A stretch of 64,000 nucleotides of DNA from Cunninghamia lanceolata (Eukaryota > Streptophyta > Pinopsida > Cupressales > Cupressaceae), in assembly GCA_027924645.1 (NCBI GenBank), contig BSBN01000354.1, positions 10,930,001 to 10,994,000 on the forward strand, read 5' to 3'. This document shows positions 49,239 through 58,803 of this stretch, piece by piece. Each line of letters begins with the position of its first letter. The stretch's first letter is position 1. A program made the position numbers and the translations under genes. The notes beneath the pieces were generated by a model that worked only from the letters and a program-made list of their open reading frames with translations, was not told the DNA's origin and searched no databases.

Positions 49239-49853
49239 CCTAATCCCTAGGGAGAAAAAGGGCCTTGGCCTCAACCAAACAATTAACCCAGGGGAAGGAT
49301 TCAAGGTTGAAGAGGGACTAATAAAGGACACGGGGGCAGGCAAACCGAACCCTGGTTAGGAGAAAGGAATCACCTCTCCAACACTCTCGAAAATTTGTAA
49401 CAAGACAGAGACTTGGGACTTAGTCATATATAAGCCCCCAGAAGTGGAGCTGAAGGGGTCAGGGTTCCAAACTGAGGAAAATCCTTAGAGGATTTCACCC
49501 AAAGAGGAAGTCCAGCTAACCTCCCAAGGGAGGAATGAGTTAACAACAAAAGAATCAACCCTTGAAAGGCCACTGGAGAACAGAGAAGAGGAACAAATTG
49601 AAACCCCTACCGATGCAGAGGAGAGTGAAAATGAGTCTGAGGAGGAAGATGAAGGGGGACTTGGGGGGAAGAGGAGGTAGTTTGGGATGAGAGAACACTA
49701 GAACAAACTCAGTCCAAGAGGAAGAAACCAAATATCAAGAAGACCGGGAAAAAGGGACCCAAATCCAATAAGGCAAAATTGGAAATAACAGCTAATGCAG
49801 TTGGGCAAATGAAGCTAAGATCAAGGAAGGATGTATTCCTTCCCTAGGAGAAA
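49239..49853 (+). pseudogene. Probable ORF1 C-terminal remnant of the LINE
   Basis: An acidic stretch (TPTDAEESENESEEEDEGG) followed by basic residues is readable near 49600-49680, with several stops and frame changes. It lies directly upstream of ORF2, where ORF1 would end. There is no CCHC knuckle, so the element is probably truncated at its 5' end or ORF1 is heavily decayed. Confidence 0.45.
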
Positions 49854-50520
49854 TGAGGGTGATAACATGGAATGTTACAAGTGGTGTCTGGTCAAACGCC
49901 AAATTAACCAAACAAATGCAGACATAATCTTTTTACAAGAGACCAAACTAGGAAAGGAGGAAAGTGAGGGGAGACTCAAAAACTGGAGACAGTGGAAAGG
50001 CCTATTCAGTGAAGTCGAGGGTGCCTTAGGAGGATTGTGCATACTACGGAACCCCCTAACCTTGGAAGGAGAATTAGTAGAGTCAAGCAGGAGGTGGATA
50101 ATTATGAAAGGTAGGTTACTGCAAAGGAATGGGAGCTTCTTCTCAATCAATGTATATGGTCCAATAGCTACTTCAGAAAAGAGTGCATTATGGCAGAGAT
50201 ATCAGAGAAAATAAGGCTTTTCAGAGAGGAGAGGGGCATTGTAGCAGGAGATTTCAATGCAACCACAAGTAATGAGGAGAAAAGGGGAGGCCTATCCAGA
50301 TTGAAAAATGTACAGATGGAATTCCAATACTTCATAGACAAGAATCAGCTCAAAGACATTCCCACAAAAAATGGCACTTTCACTTGGACAAATAGAAGGA
50401 AGGGATTTACAAACATAGCAGAAAAGTTGGATAGATACCTGCTAGCTGGGGATTGGGAAGATTAGACTGGAATAGCAGAGGTAGACATACTGCCCTTCTC
50501 TGGCTCAGACCACTACTCGG
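49854..50520 (+). pseudogene. LINE ORF2 apurinic-type endonuclease domain
   Basis: ATG at 49854 begins MRVITWNV, the usual ORF2 start; a frame change follows within 30 bases. In the next frames come NADIIFLQETKLGKEESEG, SINVYGP, IVAGDFNATTSNEEKRG, KNGTFTWTNRRKG, EKLDRYLLAGDWED and FSGSDHYSVQLT. These are the Asn, Glu, Asp-Asn and Ser-Asp-His motifs of the LINE endonuclease, which nicks target DNA. Confidence 0.93.
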
Positions 50521-50746
50521 TCCAACTAACAATATTGTCAGGGGAACCCCCTAAGGGCTGCCCATTCAAATTTGAAAGCATGTGGCTGAGGGATGAATCC
50601 TTACCAGAGCTAGTAGCTAGTTGGTGGGAGGAAGTCAGAATTATAAATTAGTCAAAGCTTTTCACCCAAGCAAGAAGCTAGGATATGTGAAATCTAAACT
50701 AAGGGAATGGAACAAATCACATTTCAAAAACATTTTTTAGGAAAAG

Positions 50747-52163
50747 GTGAGGGTGGAGCAAGAATTGACCATCCTAAATGAGCAGGTAATTAAGAATAGG
50801 AGGAGGGAGGAGGAATTTGTTGCAGAAAAAGATTTAAAGGAAGAGTTGACCGAACTCTTGAAGAGAGAAGAGAGTTATTGGAGGCAAAAATCCATAGAAA
50901 CTTGGTTGAAGGAAGGAGATAGGAACACCAAGTTTTTCCATAGAACTACAGTGGCAAATAGAAGCAGGAACAGAATCACAGGGATCAAAAAAGAAGATGG
51001 AAACATAATCAATAGAGAAAGTCAACCAGGTAGCAGTATCCTATTTTGAATCCATCTTGAACAAGGAAGCTCCAATTCAAAGGGCAGTTAGAGACAAAAT
51101 TCTAGCCTTAATCCCCACAGTGATAACAGAGGAACAGAATCAAGCACTATACAAACAAATTGAGAAAGAGGAAGTAAGAACCACCACTTTTCTCCTTAAC
51201 CCTGATAAGACCCCAGGGCCAAATGGATTCACGGCACAGATTTTTCAGAAGTTCTGGGAGGTAGTGGGGGATAACCTTACGAAGGCTACTGAGGAGTCCA
51301 GGAAGAAGATGACAATGCTGAAATTATTTAACCACACTTTCCTGGCTTTAGTCCCTAAAAAGAAAAACCCCCAAGAGATGGGAGACTTCAGACCAATTGC
51401 ATTATGTAATGTGGTATACAAAATTGTAACCAAAATAATAGCCAATAGGCTGAGAGAAGTTCTGGAATCAAGCATTTCAGAGGAACAAATGGGATTTGTT
51501 CCAGGGAGATCTATTGTGGAAGGTATCATCATTACACATGAAGCAATACACTCGATCAGAAAAGCAAGAGAAGTCAGTATGATCCTCAAATTGGACATCC
51601 TCAAATCCTATGATCTAGTGGATAGAAATTTCCTGATGGAAGTTTTGGAAAGATTTTGGTTTAGCAGCAACTGGAGGGAGTGGGTCAGTAGTTGCATCTC
51701 CTCACCAAAATTTTATGTTCTAGTAAATGGTTTGGCCCATGGCTTCTTTGCCTCATCTAGAGGCATCAAACAAGGGGACCCCCTATCCCCTTTCCTCTTC
51801 ATCATCATGGTAGAAGCCTTAGGAAGAGGTATTAATGCTCTCAGAAGAGAGGGCAAGTGGAAAGGAGTGTCAGTAGCCAATGGTTTGGAAAATATAACCC
51901 ATCAACAATTTGCAGCTGATGACACAATTTTATTTGGAGAAGCATGCAGGAGAGAAGCTAGAACAATCAAAACTTTTTTGGATGAATACTGCTTAGCCTC
52001 GGGTCAGAGCATCAACTGGAGAAAATCAGAAGTCTTCTTCCTAAATACCCAGCCCAGCCTTCAAAGGGATTTGGCAAGAATACTCAACCTGTGGGTAGCC
52101 AATTTCCCTGGTCAATACCTGGGAACCCCCCTTTTTGCAAGAGCCAACAAGGGAAGTTACTAG
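50747..52163 (+). pseudogene. LINE ORF2 reverse transcriptase domain
   Basis: The segment SYWRQKSIETWLKEGDRNTKFFHR precedes the RT. From 51057 one open frame of 368 codons holds DKTPGPNGFTAQIFQKFW, FLALVPKKKNPQEMGDFRPI, SEEQMGFVPGRSIVEGI, LKLDILKSYDLVDRNFL, GIKQGDPLSPFLFI and QQFAADDTILFG. In related LINEs the catalytic motif is FADD; here it reads FAADD, one residue longer. A stop at 52161-52163 and a frame change near 51050 bound the segment. Confidence 0.94.
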
Positions 52164-52169
52164 GAGAAT

Positions 52170-53560
52170 TTGATCAATAGCTGCAAAAACAAGCTAGGAA
52201 CATGGATGGGGAAGTGGTTATCCTCGGCAGGTAGGCTCTTAATGGTGAAATCAGTCCTTTCAACAATCCCAGTGTACTCGATGACTTGCCTAAAAATCCC
52301 CAAAAGAGTGGAAGAAATCATCTCTCGGACCATTAGTAATTTTTTTTGGAGTGGATCAAGTGAACAACACAAGCTCCCTCTGGTACCTTGGGACAAGGTC
52401 TGCACCCCTAAGGAAGCAGGTGGAACAGGCATCAGACAGTTGGCCATTATGAACCTAGCCATGGGGACCAAACTCGTGTGGAACCTATACTCAAAAGGAG
52501 AGCAGAAATGGGTCAGGATTCTCAGAAGGAAGTATCTGGACTCAAATGAGGACACTAGAATCCTCACCATCCTAGACCCACCAAGGGGGTCTGCGATCTG
52601 GAACTACATTCTAGATTGCAGGGACATCATTACTAAACACATCACTTGGGAGGTTAGAGATGGACAAAGGGTAGATTTCTAGAAGGACTCCTGGGGTGGA
52701 GGAGAGACCCTTGCTAATCTACCCAATCTAGCGGAGATAATGGAGGAAACAAGAAGGGCTTAGGGCCACAAGGTCTGTAATTTTGGGAACATAACAGAGA
52801 GGGATGGGGTATCTTCTTGGGAATGGAAATCCCTAGAAGAAATTGAGGTACCCCTAGACCATAAAGAAGAACTAGAGGCAATCCTGAAGAATAGACCATT
52901 GGCCCCTTCAGTTCAAGAAGATGTAATCAAATGGAGTGGATCGACTACAGGGTCCTAAAGTGTCAAATGCGGTTACAGAATCAAAGAAGCAGCCATTTCA
53001 AGACAAAACTGGCCCTTAAAACTCATCTGGAACAAGCACAATCTCCTAAAAGTAGGGATGTTCTCTTAGCTAGCAATTCAGAAGAAAATCCTCACAGAGG
53101 ACAGGCTAGCAAGAATTGGGGTAGTAGGGCCGGGCAGATGCGTGTTGTGCAAAAACAACTTTGAAAATGCAGATCACATCCTCTTGAATTTTGTAGCAGA
53201 ATGTTGGCACTTTTTCATGAGAAAATTGAACTTCCAGAGTCCGTTTCCTCAGGACATCTTGACCTAGCTTAATATGTGGCCCATTATCCATCAGAGGGCG
53301 GTCTTTGGTAGTATCTGGTCCATACTTTTGTCCTCCCTTATCTAGGAGATCTGGAAAGAGTGCAATAGGCGCATCTTCCAGGACAAGGAAATGTCCTCAG
53401 AAGCCCTGTGCATAAAGGCTGAGTCCCTTATCACAGAGTTAGTCAATGAAGCCATGGGCACAAGGCTAAAGAAGAAGAAGGAATTTTCAGGTTGGGATGA
53501 CAAAATCTCTAAAGTTTTCCTGGGATTCAAAATCCCTACCATGTCTGGAGAGAAGGAAAA
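52170..53560 (+). pseudogene. LINE ORF2 thumb/connection and zf-RVT region
   Basis: The frame from 52170 contains WLSSAGRLLMVKSVLSTIPV, TISNFFWSGS and LPLVPWDKVCTPKEAGGTGI, the standard post-RT region of plant LINE ORF2. Near 53130-53200 RCVLCKNNFENADHILLNF matches the zf-RVT zinc-binding motif (CX2C then H). Several stops and frame changes, for example TAG at 52680. Confidence 0.85.
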
Positions 53561-53565
53561 GGAGA

Positions 53566-54009
53566 AGGAGAAAAGGGCGAATGTGAGATGGGTTCCACTA
53601 GATCCTGGCTGGATTAAGGTGAATTTTGATAGGGCATCTCAAGGCAATCCGGGGACTGAGTGGAGTTGGTTGTGTAGCCCAGGATGAGCAAGGCAATACT
53701 CTGGGGCAGAAGTCTATTGGCATAAGGGTGACAACCAATAATCAAGTTGAATTTAGGGTGGCCTTGGCAGGCCTCCAGATGGCAAGGGAACTAGGAGTCA
53801 GAAAGATCCATCTAGAAGGGGATTCGCTCAACACCATCAATGCAATCAAACAAAGCCACACCCCAAACTGGGTCCTTGGCCAATGGTTGCAGCCCATAAA
53901 GCAACTCTTGGAAGGATTTGACGACTTCAGGGTAAGCCAGGTGTATAGAGAAGGGAATGCAAAGGCTGATGAGCTGCCGAAGGTGGCGGCTCAAGGTATG
54001 CAAAGATAA
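53566..54009 (+). pseudogene. LINE C-terminal RNase H domain
   Basis: WVPLDPGWIKVNFDRASQGN (first Asp) is in one frame; after a frame change near 53660 the domain continues with GVGCVAQDEQGNTLGQKSIG, EFRVALAGLQMARELG (Glu), IHLEGDSLNTINAIKQ (Asp) and YREGNAKADEL (final Asp). This is the plant-type RNase H found at the end of ORF2 in many plant LINEs. TAA at 54007-54009. Confidence 0.93.
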
Positions 54010-54070
54010 CTCCCAGATGACGTCAGGAAACTCCTCTCAAAGCTAGCAATTTAATTGGCAAGCGTGGGGA

Positions 54071-55051
54071 ATGTCTGCACGCAGAAGTGACAGCAACGGA
54101 GGGACTAATGGCACAACTCTAATGGATGGGAGGTACAACATAGGGCCAATGGCGGGATTCTCTTCAAGTTTTCTAAGAGTGCATATCTTGGTCTCGTGCA
54201 GAAAAATGATGGCACCAACCCAATCATTAATGTTAGAGGCCGAGCTCTATAAATTTAAGATCTTAGAGAAAGGAAAACATATCATTTTCTTTCATTCCCA
54301 TGGAAAGGTGGAGCTCGTAACAATGGACACACCTATCTACCTTGAAGCAACAAAGCATCAGATGGTGTTTCAAGGAGAGGTATCAGATAAAAGGCTCAAA
54401 GCCATTCTTGTCTCTGATCACCGACTAGTATTGTGGGTCGTGAAGAAGGTTTTAGGTCCAGAATTCTTACAGGCCACACATAGGTACCGCGTGAACATGG
54501 ACATAACAGCTACATTTCTCACGGTCCTAGTGTACATGAGGGTAGGCAAGGACAAGGCAAAGTTTCTGTGTCAACAGCTCTTCCTGCATTCTCTCCTGGG
54601 GGAGATAGATGTGGCCTTGGATAATATTGATGAAAATCTCCACTCCCCGTTGGCCCACAACTATTACATGAACAAAATCCGGGGAGCTGAAGTAAGGAAG
54701 TTCCCGGTGGTACGGATGCTGAGGTCGGCTAAGCTAGAAGGCATGTGGAATGAAATTGAGAGGAGTATCAATTGCTTGGGCCAGATGGCAGGGGTGGTGT
54801 GAGTTCTAAACCCTGGTTGGGTGAAGCAATGCATGGAGGAGGAAGGTCTGGCTGGGAGTGGCGACACCAATGATACGTAGTTATGAGGCCTAGGTGAGGG
54901 TGAAGATTGGGTTGTGAATGACGGCCACACTTCGGAGGAAGTTGCTGACAACCCAACCCATCACGCATGTGGCACAGAGTGTCCAGTGGTGGCTCGAGCT
55001 ATCGCGGCTAGGTGTGCTAGGGAAGCTAAAGGTGGCAATGATTTATCGTGA
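54071..55051 (+). CDS. Unknown ORF downstream of LINE RNase H (ORF3-like)
   Basis: From ATG 54071 the frame is open for 243 codons to TGA at 54800. It then carries on in the same frame, with stops at 54878 and 54884, to TGA at 55049-55051, giving 326 sense positions in total. Visible segments: GKHIIFFHSHGKVELVTMDT, DHRLVLWVVKKVLGPEFL, VLVYMRVGKDKAKFLCQQLF, and a tail with TSEEVADNPTHHACGTE. I recognise no domain. The longest open part is better preserved than the ORF2 endonuclease, which is broken several times. It lies inside the LINE, between RNase H and the 3' end, where plant LINEs normally have only a 3' UTR. It may be a third ORF, captured host sequence, or chance. Confidence 0.45.
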
Positions 55052-55324
55052 AGACCTATGCGTGCAATCTATGTTTTGGCATCGGTAGTTTTCATTTTCT
55101 AATCTATTTCGAGTATATACACTATATTGGCCATTTTGTTTCTTAGGCCTTAGTTACTTGGGTGGGGTAGAATCAAATGTGGGCAGGAAGAAACGGTAGA
55201 AGGTAGTATGCAATATGTAGTAAGCTATGGCTAGAAGCTCAGATGTGGTGTACACAAACTCTTATGTACTTCTTTTGATATCAATATAATGGGTGTTGCC
55301 CCTAGCAACTATTTACCAAAAAAT

Positions 55325-55490
55325 AAAATTTATGAACAAAGGGGATTCTATAATAATAATAAAGGGGATTATATAATAAACCTATATATAAATATATATT
55401 TGGAGAAATAAGTCAATATATGAATAAAAGCATATGGTCCGTTATAATCAAACACATACAAAAGAATATATGAAAGGAAAAAAATAGTAT

Positions 55491-55493
<3 letters not shown>
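55325..55493. repeat. Right-hand copy of the tandem AT-rich unit
   Basis: Matches 48944-49095 (GGGGATTATATAATAAACCT, AATATATGAA, CATATGGT). It continues the array interrupted by the LINE. Confidence 0.8.

Positions 55494-55535
<42 letters not shown>
55494..55535. repeat. (AT)21 microsatellite
   Basis: Uninterrupted alternating A and T for 42 bases, next to the start of element D. Confidence 0.97.
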
Positions 55536-55538
<3 letters not shown>

Positions 55539-55551
55539 GGAGTAAAAAAAA

Positions 55552-56778
55552 TTCCTATGCCTTTTTACCTCCTAGTTTAGCTCCTAGGTCCCCATGTTTA
55601 CACTTTGTAAGTTAAATACTAATACCGGGGCAATTTCCCCTGAAACTTGTGTCAAATGGGACCAAGGAGCCCATTCTAAATCTTAATCATGACCAAATCA
55701 AGGCCTTGGGACTTGGGCATCCATGCCCAAGTCTAGCCTAATTTGTCGGGATGAAAATTAATGTATCTCGGCTTGGGCCCTCTAAAAAAATTTCCCTTTG
55801 TCAGCTCTCTTGATTTAATTTGCCAATGTTAGTGGGAAAGCATATTTAAATAGGTTTAAGCATTCATTTGTGTAAGAGATTGATAATGCGAACTTGGGAT
55901 TTTGAGCAAAGAGCATTCAAGACCTTCGTTGTGTTTCAGAGCAGAATTATGTTATTATTATGTTTGTTTGTTGCAGATTTGGCTTCATCAATCCATCTCC
56001 TCGTGATTTGAAGGATCTTAATCTCCGTGAGGGCTTCGCCTCTAAGGTGACATCAATTTATGTTTCAATCATTTCATTTCATCATTGGATTTGGCCTCTA
56101 CCCTCCTTAGGCATGCACTCTATCTAACAACAATGTTGGAAGACTTGAATGTCCCTCTGGGGCTTAACCGAGGCAAGCTCCTAAACACCACAACCCCCAA
56201 ACCCCTCTCTTTGTGTTTGCAAGTTACAAGTGCAGGAGTTGGAAAAGTACAAGTGTAAAGAAGCAGTTTGAAGGATAAGGATTTGGGATCTTGAAGAATC
56301 TTACTGATATTCCTCCCTTCTGGACTAGGGCGCCCGCCCCATAGTCCTCCCAATAAGTTTGGTTCAAAACTCATAAGCACGAACAGTCTACAACATCTCC
56401 CTATTTAGAATCCCCAGAAATTCTGCCCTATTGGACTTGGGCACCTACTCTGTAGTCCGCAAAAGTTTCTTTTCTAGAAACTCAACTTCTGGTATGTTTT
56501 TTATCCTCATTGAGTGCCTATCTGGTTTCCTGTAGCATTGTGTCTGTTTATACCTGATTGCACTATAATTAGGGTTTGAGGCCTATTCTAACTAGGGTTT
56601 GACAAATCTCTCAAACTAATATATTCTTTCCATTCCTGAGCACAAATCAGCACCTAAGTCCTCATCCATCTTGTAGTGACTTGGCTCAGTTTTGTCCTTG
56701 AATGTTATTGTGAAAGGAGGGTTTGATTTGATATACTTTAACATTATTTATCCCCTCTTCTCATTTTCACATATAACA
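55552..56778 (+). repeat. 5' LTR of element D
   Basis: The first 430 bp align with 63573-64000; the rest of the right copy is beyond the window. A TATA-like CATATTTAAATAGG lies near 55840-55853 and is kept in the right copy. The end is set by ATAACA, complementary to the TGTTAT start of the right copy. Confidence 0.8.
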
Positions 56779-56781
56779 TTT

Positions 56782-56790
56782 TGGTGAACC
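56782..56790 (+). other. Primer-binding site of element D
   Basis: TGGTGAACC, three bases after the LTR end. TGG pairs with the CCA end of a tRNA; it is not the initiator-Met site used by elements A and B. I cannot name the tRNA from memory. Confidence 0.6.
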
Positions 56791-57451
56791 TAGAATAGTG
56801 AGCATTTTTCATCTTTCTGAGTGTTCTAATCAGTTATTGCATTCATTCGTATCATATTAATCATCTTGCATTGAAAAAGCTTACATACATTTGAAAATTT
56901 TGAAAAAAATAAACATTATAGGCTTGCATTAAGGCATAGTTTTGCATAATTTATATTGCATATGATAAAAAGATTTAATTTTCTGATATTTGCATCAGAT
57001 CTAATCCTTATTACAGTAATTCATCATTAATTCATATCAAATATTGTATTTGAAAGTCCCATTTGCTAAGGTTTTGCTTAAAAAGTTGTATTTTCATATA
57101 ACCTAGTCTTTGCAAAAGCTAGGGTTAGTAGTCAAAATCTTATTTCATATTTTTTTGCTCATTTAAACACTTATTCAAATCTGATTTTGAGTTGTAGTGT
57201 TGCTTCATTGTGCATCCTTGCATTGACATTTCAAAATTTTCCAATTACACATTGTGTATTTCAACATTAAAGAGTTTTTATACACTTTCTTCAAACTCAT
57301 TGAAGTAAACCTTCTTACCCATTCATCTTGCCTTGTTGTGTAGTACTATTTCCATCATACTTACTTTGTTTGTCGTGAAATCGATGTGTTTTTCTCTTTA
57401 AAAACCCAGTTTCTTTAAACAAGTGCTTTGGTGTGAAACAATCTCACATAC

Positions 57452-58555
57452 ATGGCTTCTCATCACAATAATAATGCTATGGTCTCTCCTCTAGTTTATA
57501 AGAAGAGGAAGACTCCTGAACTTGAATTAACATTTACACCACAAGATAGAACCATTGGAAACATTGAGGGACCTCTTTACATCACCGCATGTATAAGTGG
57601 AAAACCTACAAGAGCGGTCCTTATTGATCCTAATTGTATGACGAATGTGATTACTGAAGAGTTCCTCTACATGCATGATTTGATACAAGAATCTTATGAG
57701 CCCACACATATGATGATTAAGATATATACTGGAGTTTTCTTTCCAACTATAGGGAATATTACATTACCGATTAATGTAGCTGAGAAAGCCTTGGAACAAT
57801 CATTTGACATCATTCCTACCACTGACTTATTTCATGTGAAATTAGGCCATCCATGGCTCAAGTCCATAAAAGCGGTCCCCTCTACAATTCATAAATGTTT
57901 AAAATGTCCTCACCACGAGAGCATACATGGTATCCACCATAGTAGATGGCAACCTATGGTCACTCACAGAAACTTCAACCTAGACTACTTTTGGCCACAA
58001 CCTATTGAGCCTCCTAAACCAATACAAGATCAATTCTTCATAGGATATCAAAGATACAAAGCAAAATTGATAACAAAATTGGCTAGACCTCCTATTGAAC
58101 AAATCATAAGCAAAGAACAACCTGAATCAAAAGAACCCCCTAGACCAAGAGGTAAGGGAGTCTTTGTTGAGGTTCCTCCTTCGTCATCGCTACAAGGGTC
58201 AGGGGATACCCATAAAGGGAAAAATATTTCATCACAAAAGGTTAATTCAGTACCAGCTTCCTCTTCTGAGATGTCAAAGACCATGGAAAAACATGAAAAT
58301 ACTTTGGAAAACATCACTAATAAAACAAAAAGAAATAGGCAAGCAAGAGAAAGGAGGAAGAGACAAGCCTTGGCCCTACAAGCAACACCTCAACAAGAGA
58401 ACATTCCATCACCTAATATTGAATCAAACAAGGAAGAGCTAAAACTTGAAGATGAAAAGGGCAAGGATTCAAGTTGGGCAATTGTACCTTATGTACCCAT
58501 TTCCTCTTGCATTCAAGATTGGGAGGAAGATTATTTGCTCGACGACAACCGCTAG
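57452..58555 (+). CDS. Retropepsin-like ORF of element D, intact, altered active site
   Basis: 367 codons from ATG 57452, 670 bases after the primer site, with no break. Residues about 35-150 resemble the aspartic protease of plant Ty3/gypsy polyproteins: GPLYITACISGKPTRAVLID, then TNVITEEFL, NITLPINVAEKAL, DLFHVKLGHPWLKSIKAVPS and the TIHKCLKCP end. Where the family has D-S/T/G-G, this has D-P-N, so proteolysis is unlikely. A basic segment follows (TKRNRQARERRKRQ, a possible nuclear signal), then an acidic tail DWEEDYLLDD. The function is unknown. The ORF may supply a structural or binding role, or be preserved by youth of the copy. Confidence 0.8.
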   Translation: MASHHNNNAMVSPLVYKKRKTPELELTFTPQDRTIGNIEGPLYITACISGKPTRAVLIDPNCMTNVITEEFLYMHDLIQESYEPTHMMIKIYTGVFFPTIGNITLPINVAEKALEQSFDIIPTTDLFHVKLGHPWLKSIKAVPSTIHKCLKCPHHESIHGIHHSRWQPMVTHRNFNLDYFWPQPIEPPKPIQDQFFIGYQRYKAKLITKLARPPIEQIISKEQPESKEPPRPRGKGVFVEVPPSSSLQGSGDTHKGKNISSQKVNSVPASSSEMSKTMEKHENTLENITNKTKRNRQARERRKRQALALQATPQQENIPSPNIESNKEELKLEDEKGKDSSWAIVPYVPISSCIQDWEEDYLLDDNR

Positions 58556-58803
58556 TTCGGTTGTGTAAACAGGTAAGTATTTCTAACCCTTTTTAGCCAC
58601 CTTTGTTGTAGCATCCTTTTGCTCGCTTACATGGCCTCCTCTTATGTGTTGTGTTCCCCCATGTTGTGTTATGTGTTGTTTAGGTCTCTTTGGATGACCC
58701 TTGATACTCTTGTAAGGTCAAGGATACAAGGAGATCGCCTCTGTTGTGACCATTCTTCTATTTGTTTCTCCATTTTTCTACTCTTCTCTTTATTTTATTG
58801 TTG
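58556..58803. other. Non-coding part of element D
   Basis: T-rich sequence between the ORF and the nested insertion; no coding capacity seen. Confidence 0.5.

Larger units (their letters stand above)
49239..55324 (+). mobile_element. LINE (non-LTR retrotransposon), nearly full length, degenerate
   Basis: About 6.1 kb on the plus strand: end of ORF1, ORF2 with endonuclease, RT, zinc finger and RNase H, an extra downstream frame, and a 3' end ACTATTTACCAAAAAATAAA. It is flanked by AAAATTATAAACAAAAGGG (49220-49238) and AAAATTTATGAACAAAGGGG (55325-55344), an imperfect target-site duplication in which both sides also belong to the repeat array. Multiple frame changes show it is inactive. The layout fits plant L1-type LINEs with a C-terminal RNase H. 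Confidence 0.93.

Noticed and set aside
54664..54951. 95-codon minus-strand ORF under the LINE ORF3
   Set aside because: Antisense shadow; Pro/Ser-rich composition follows from the sense codons.
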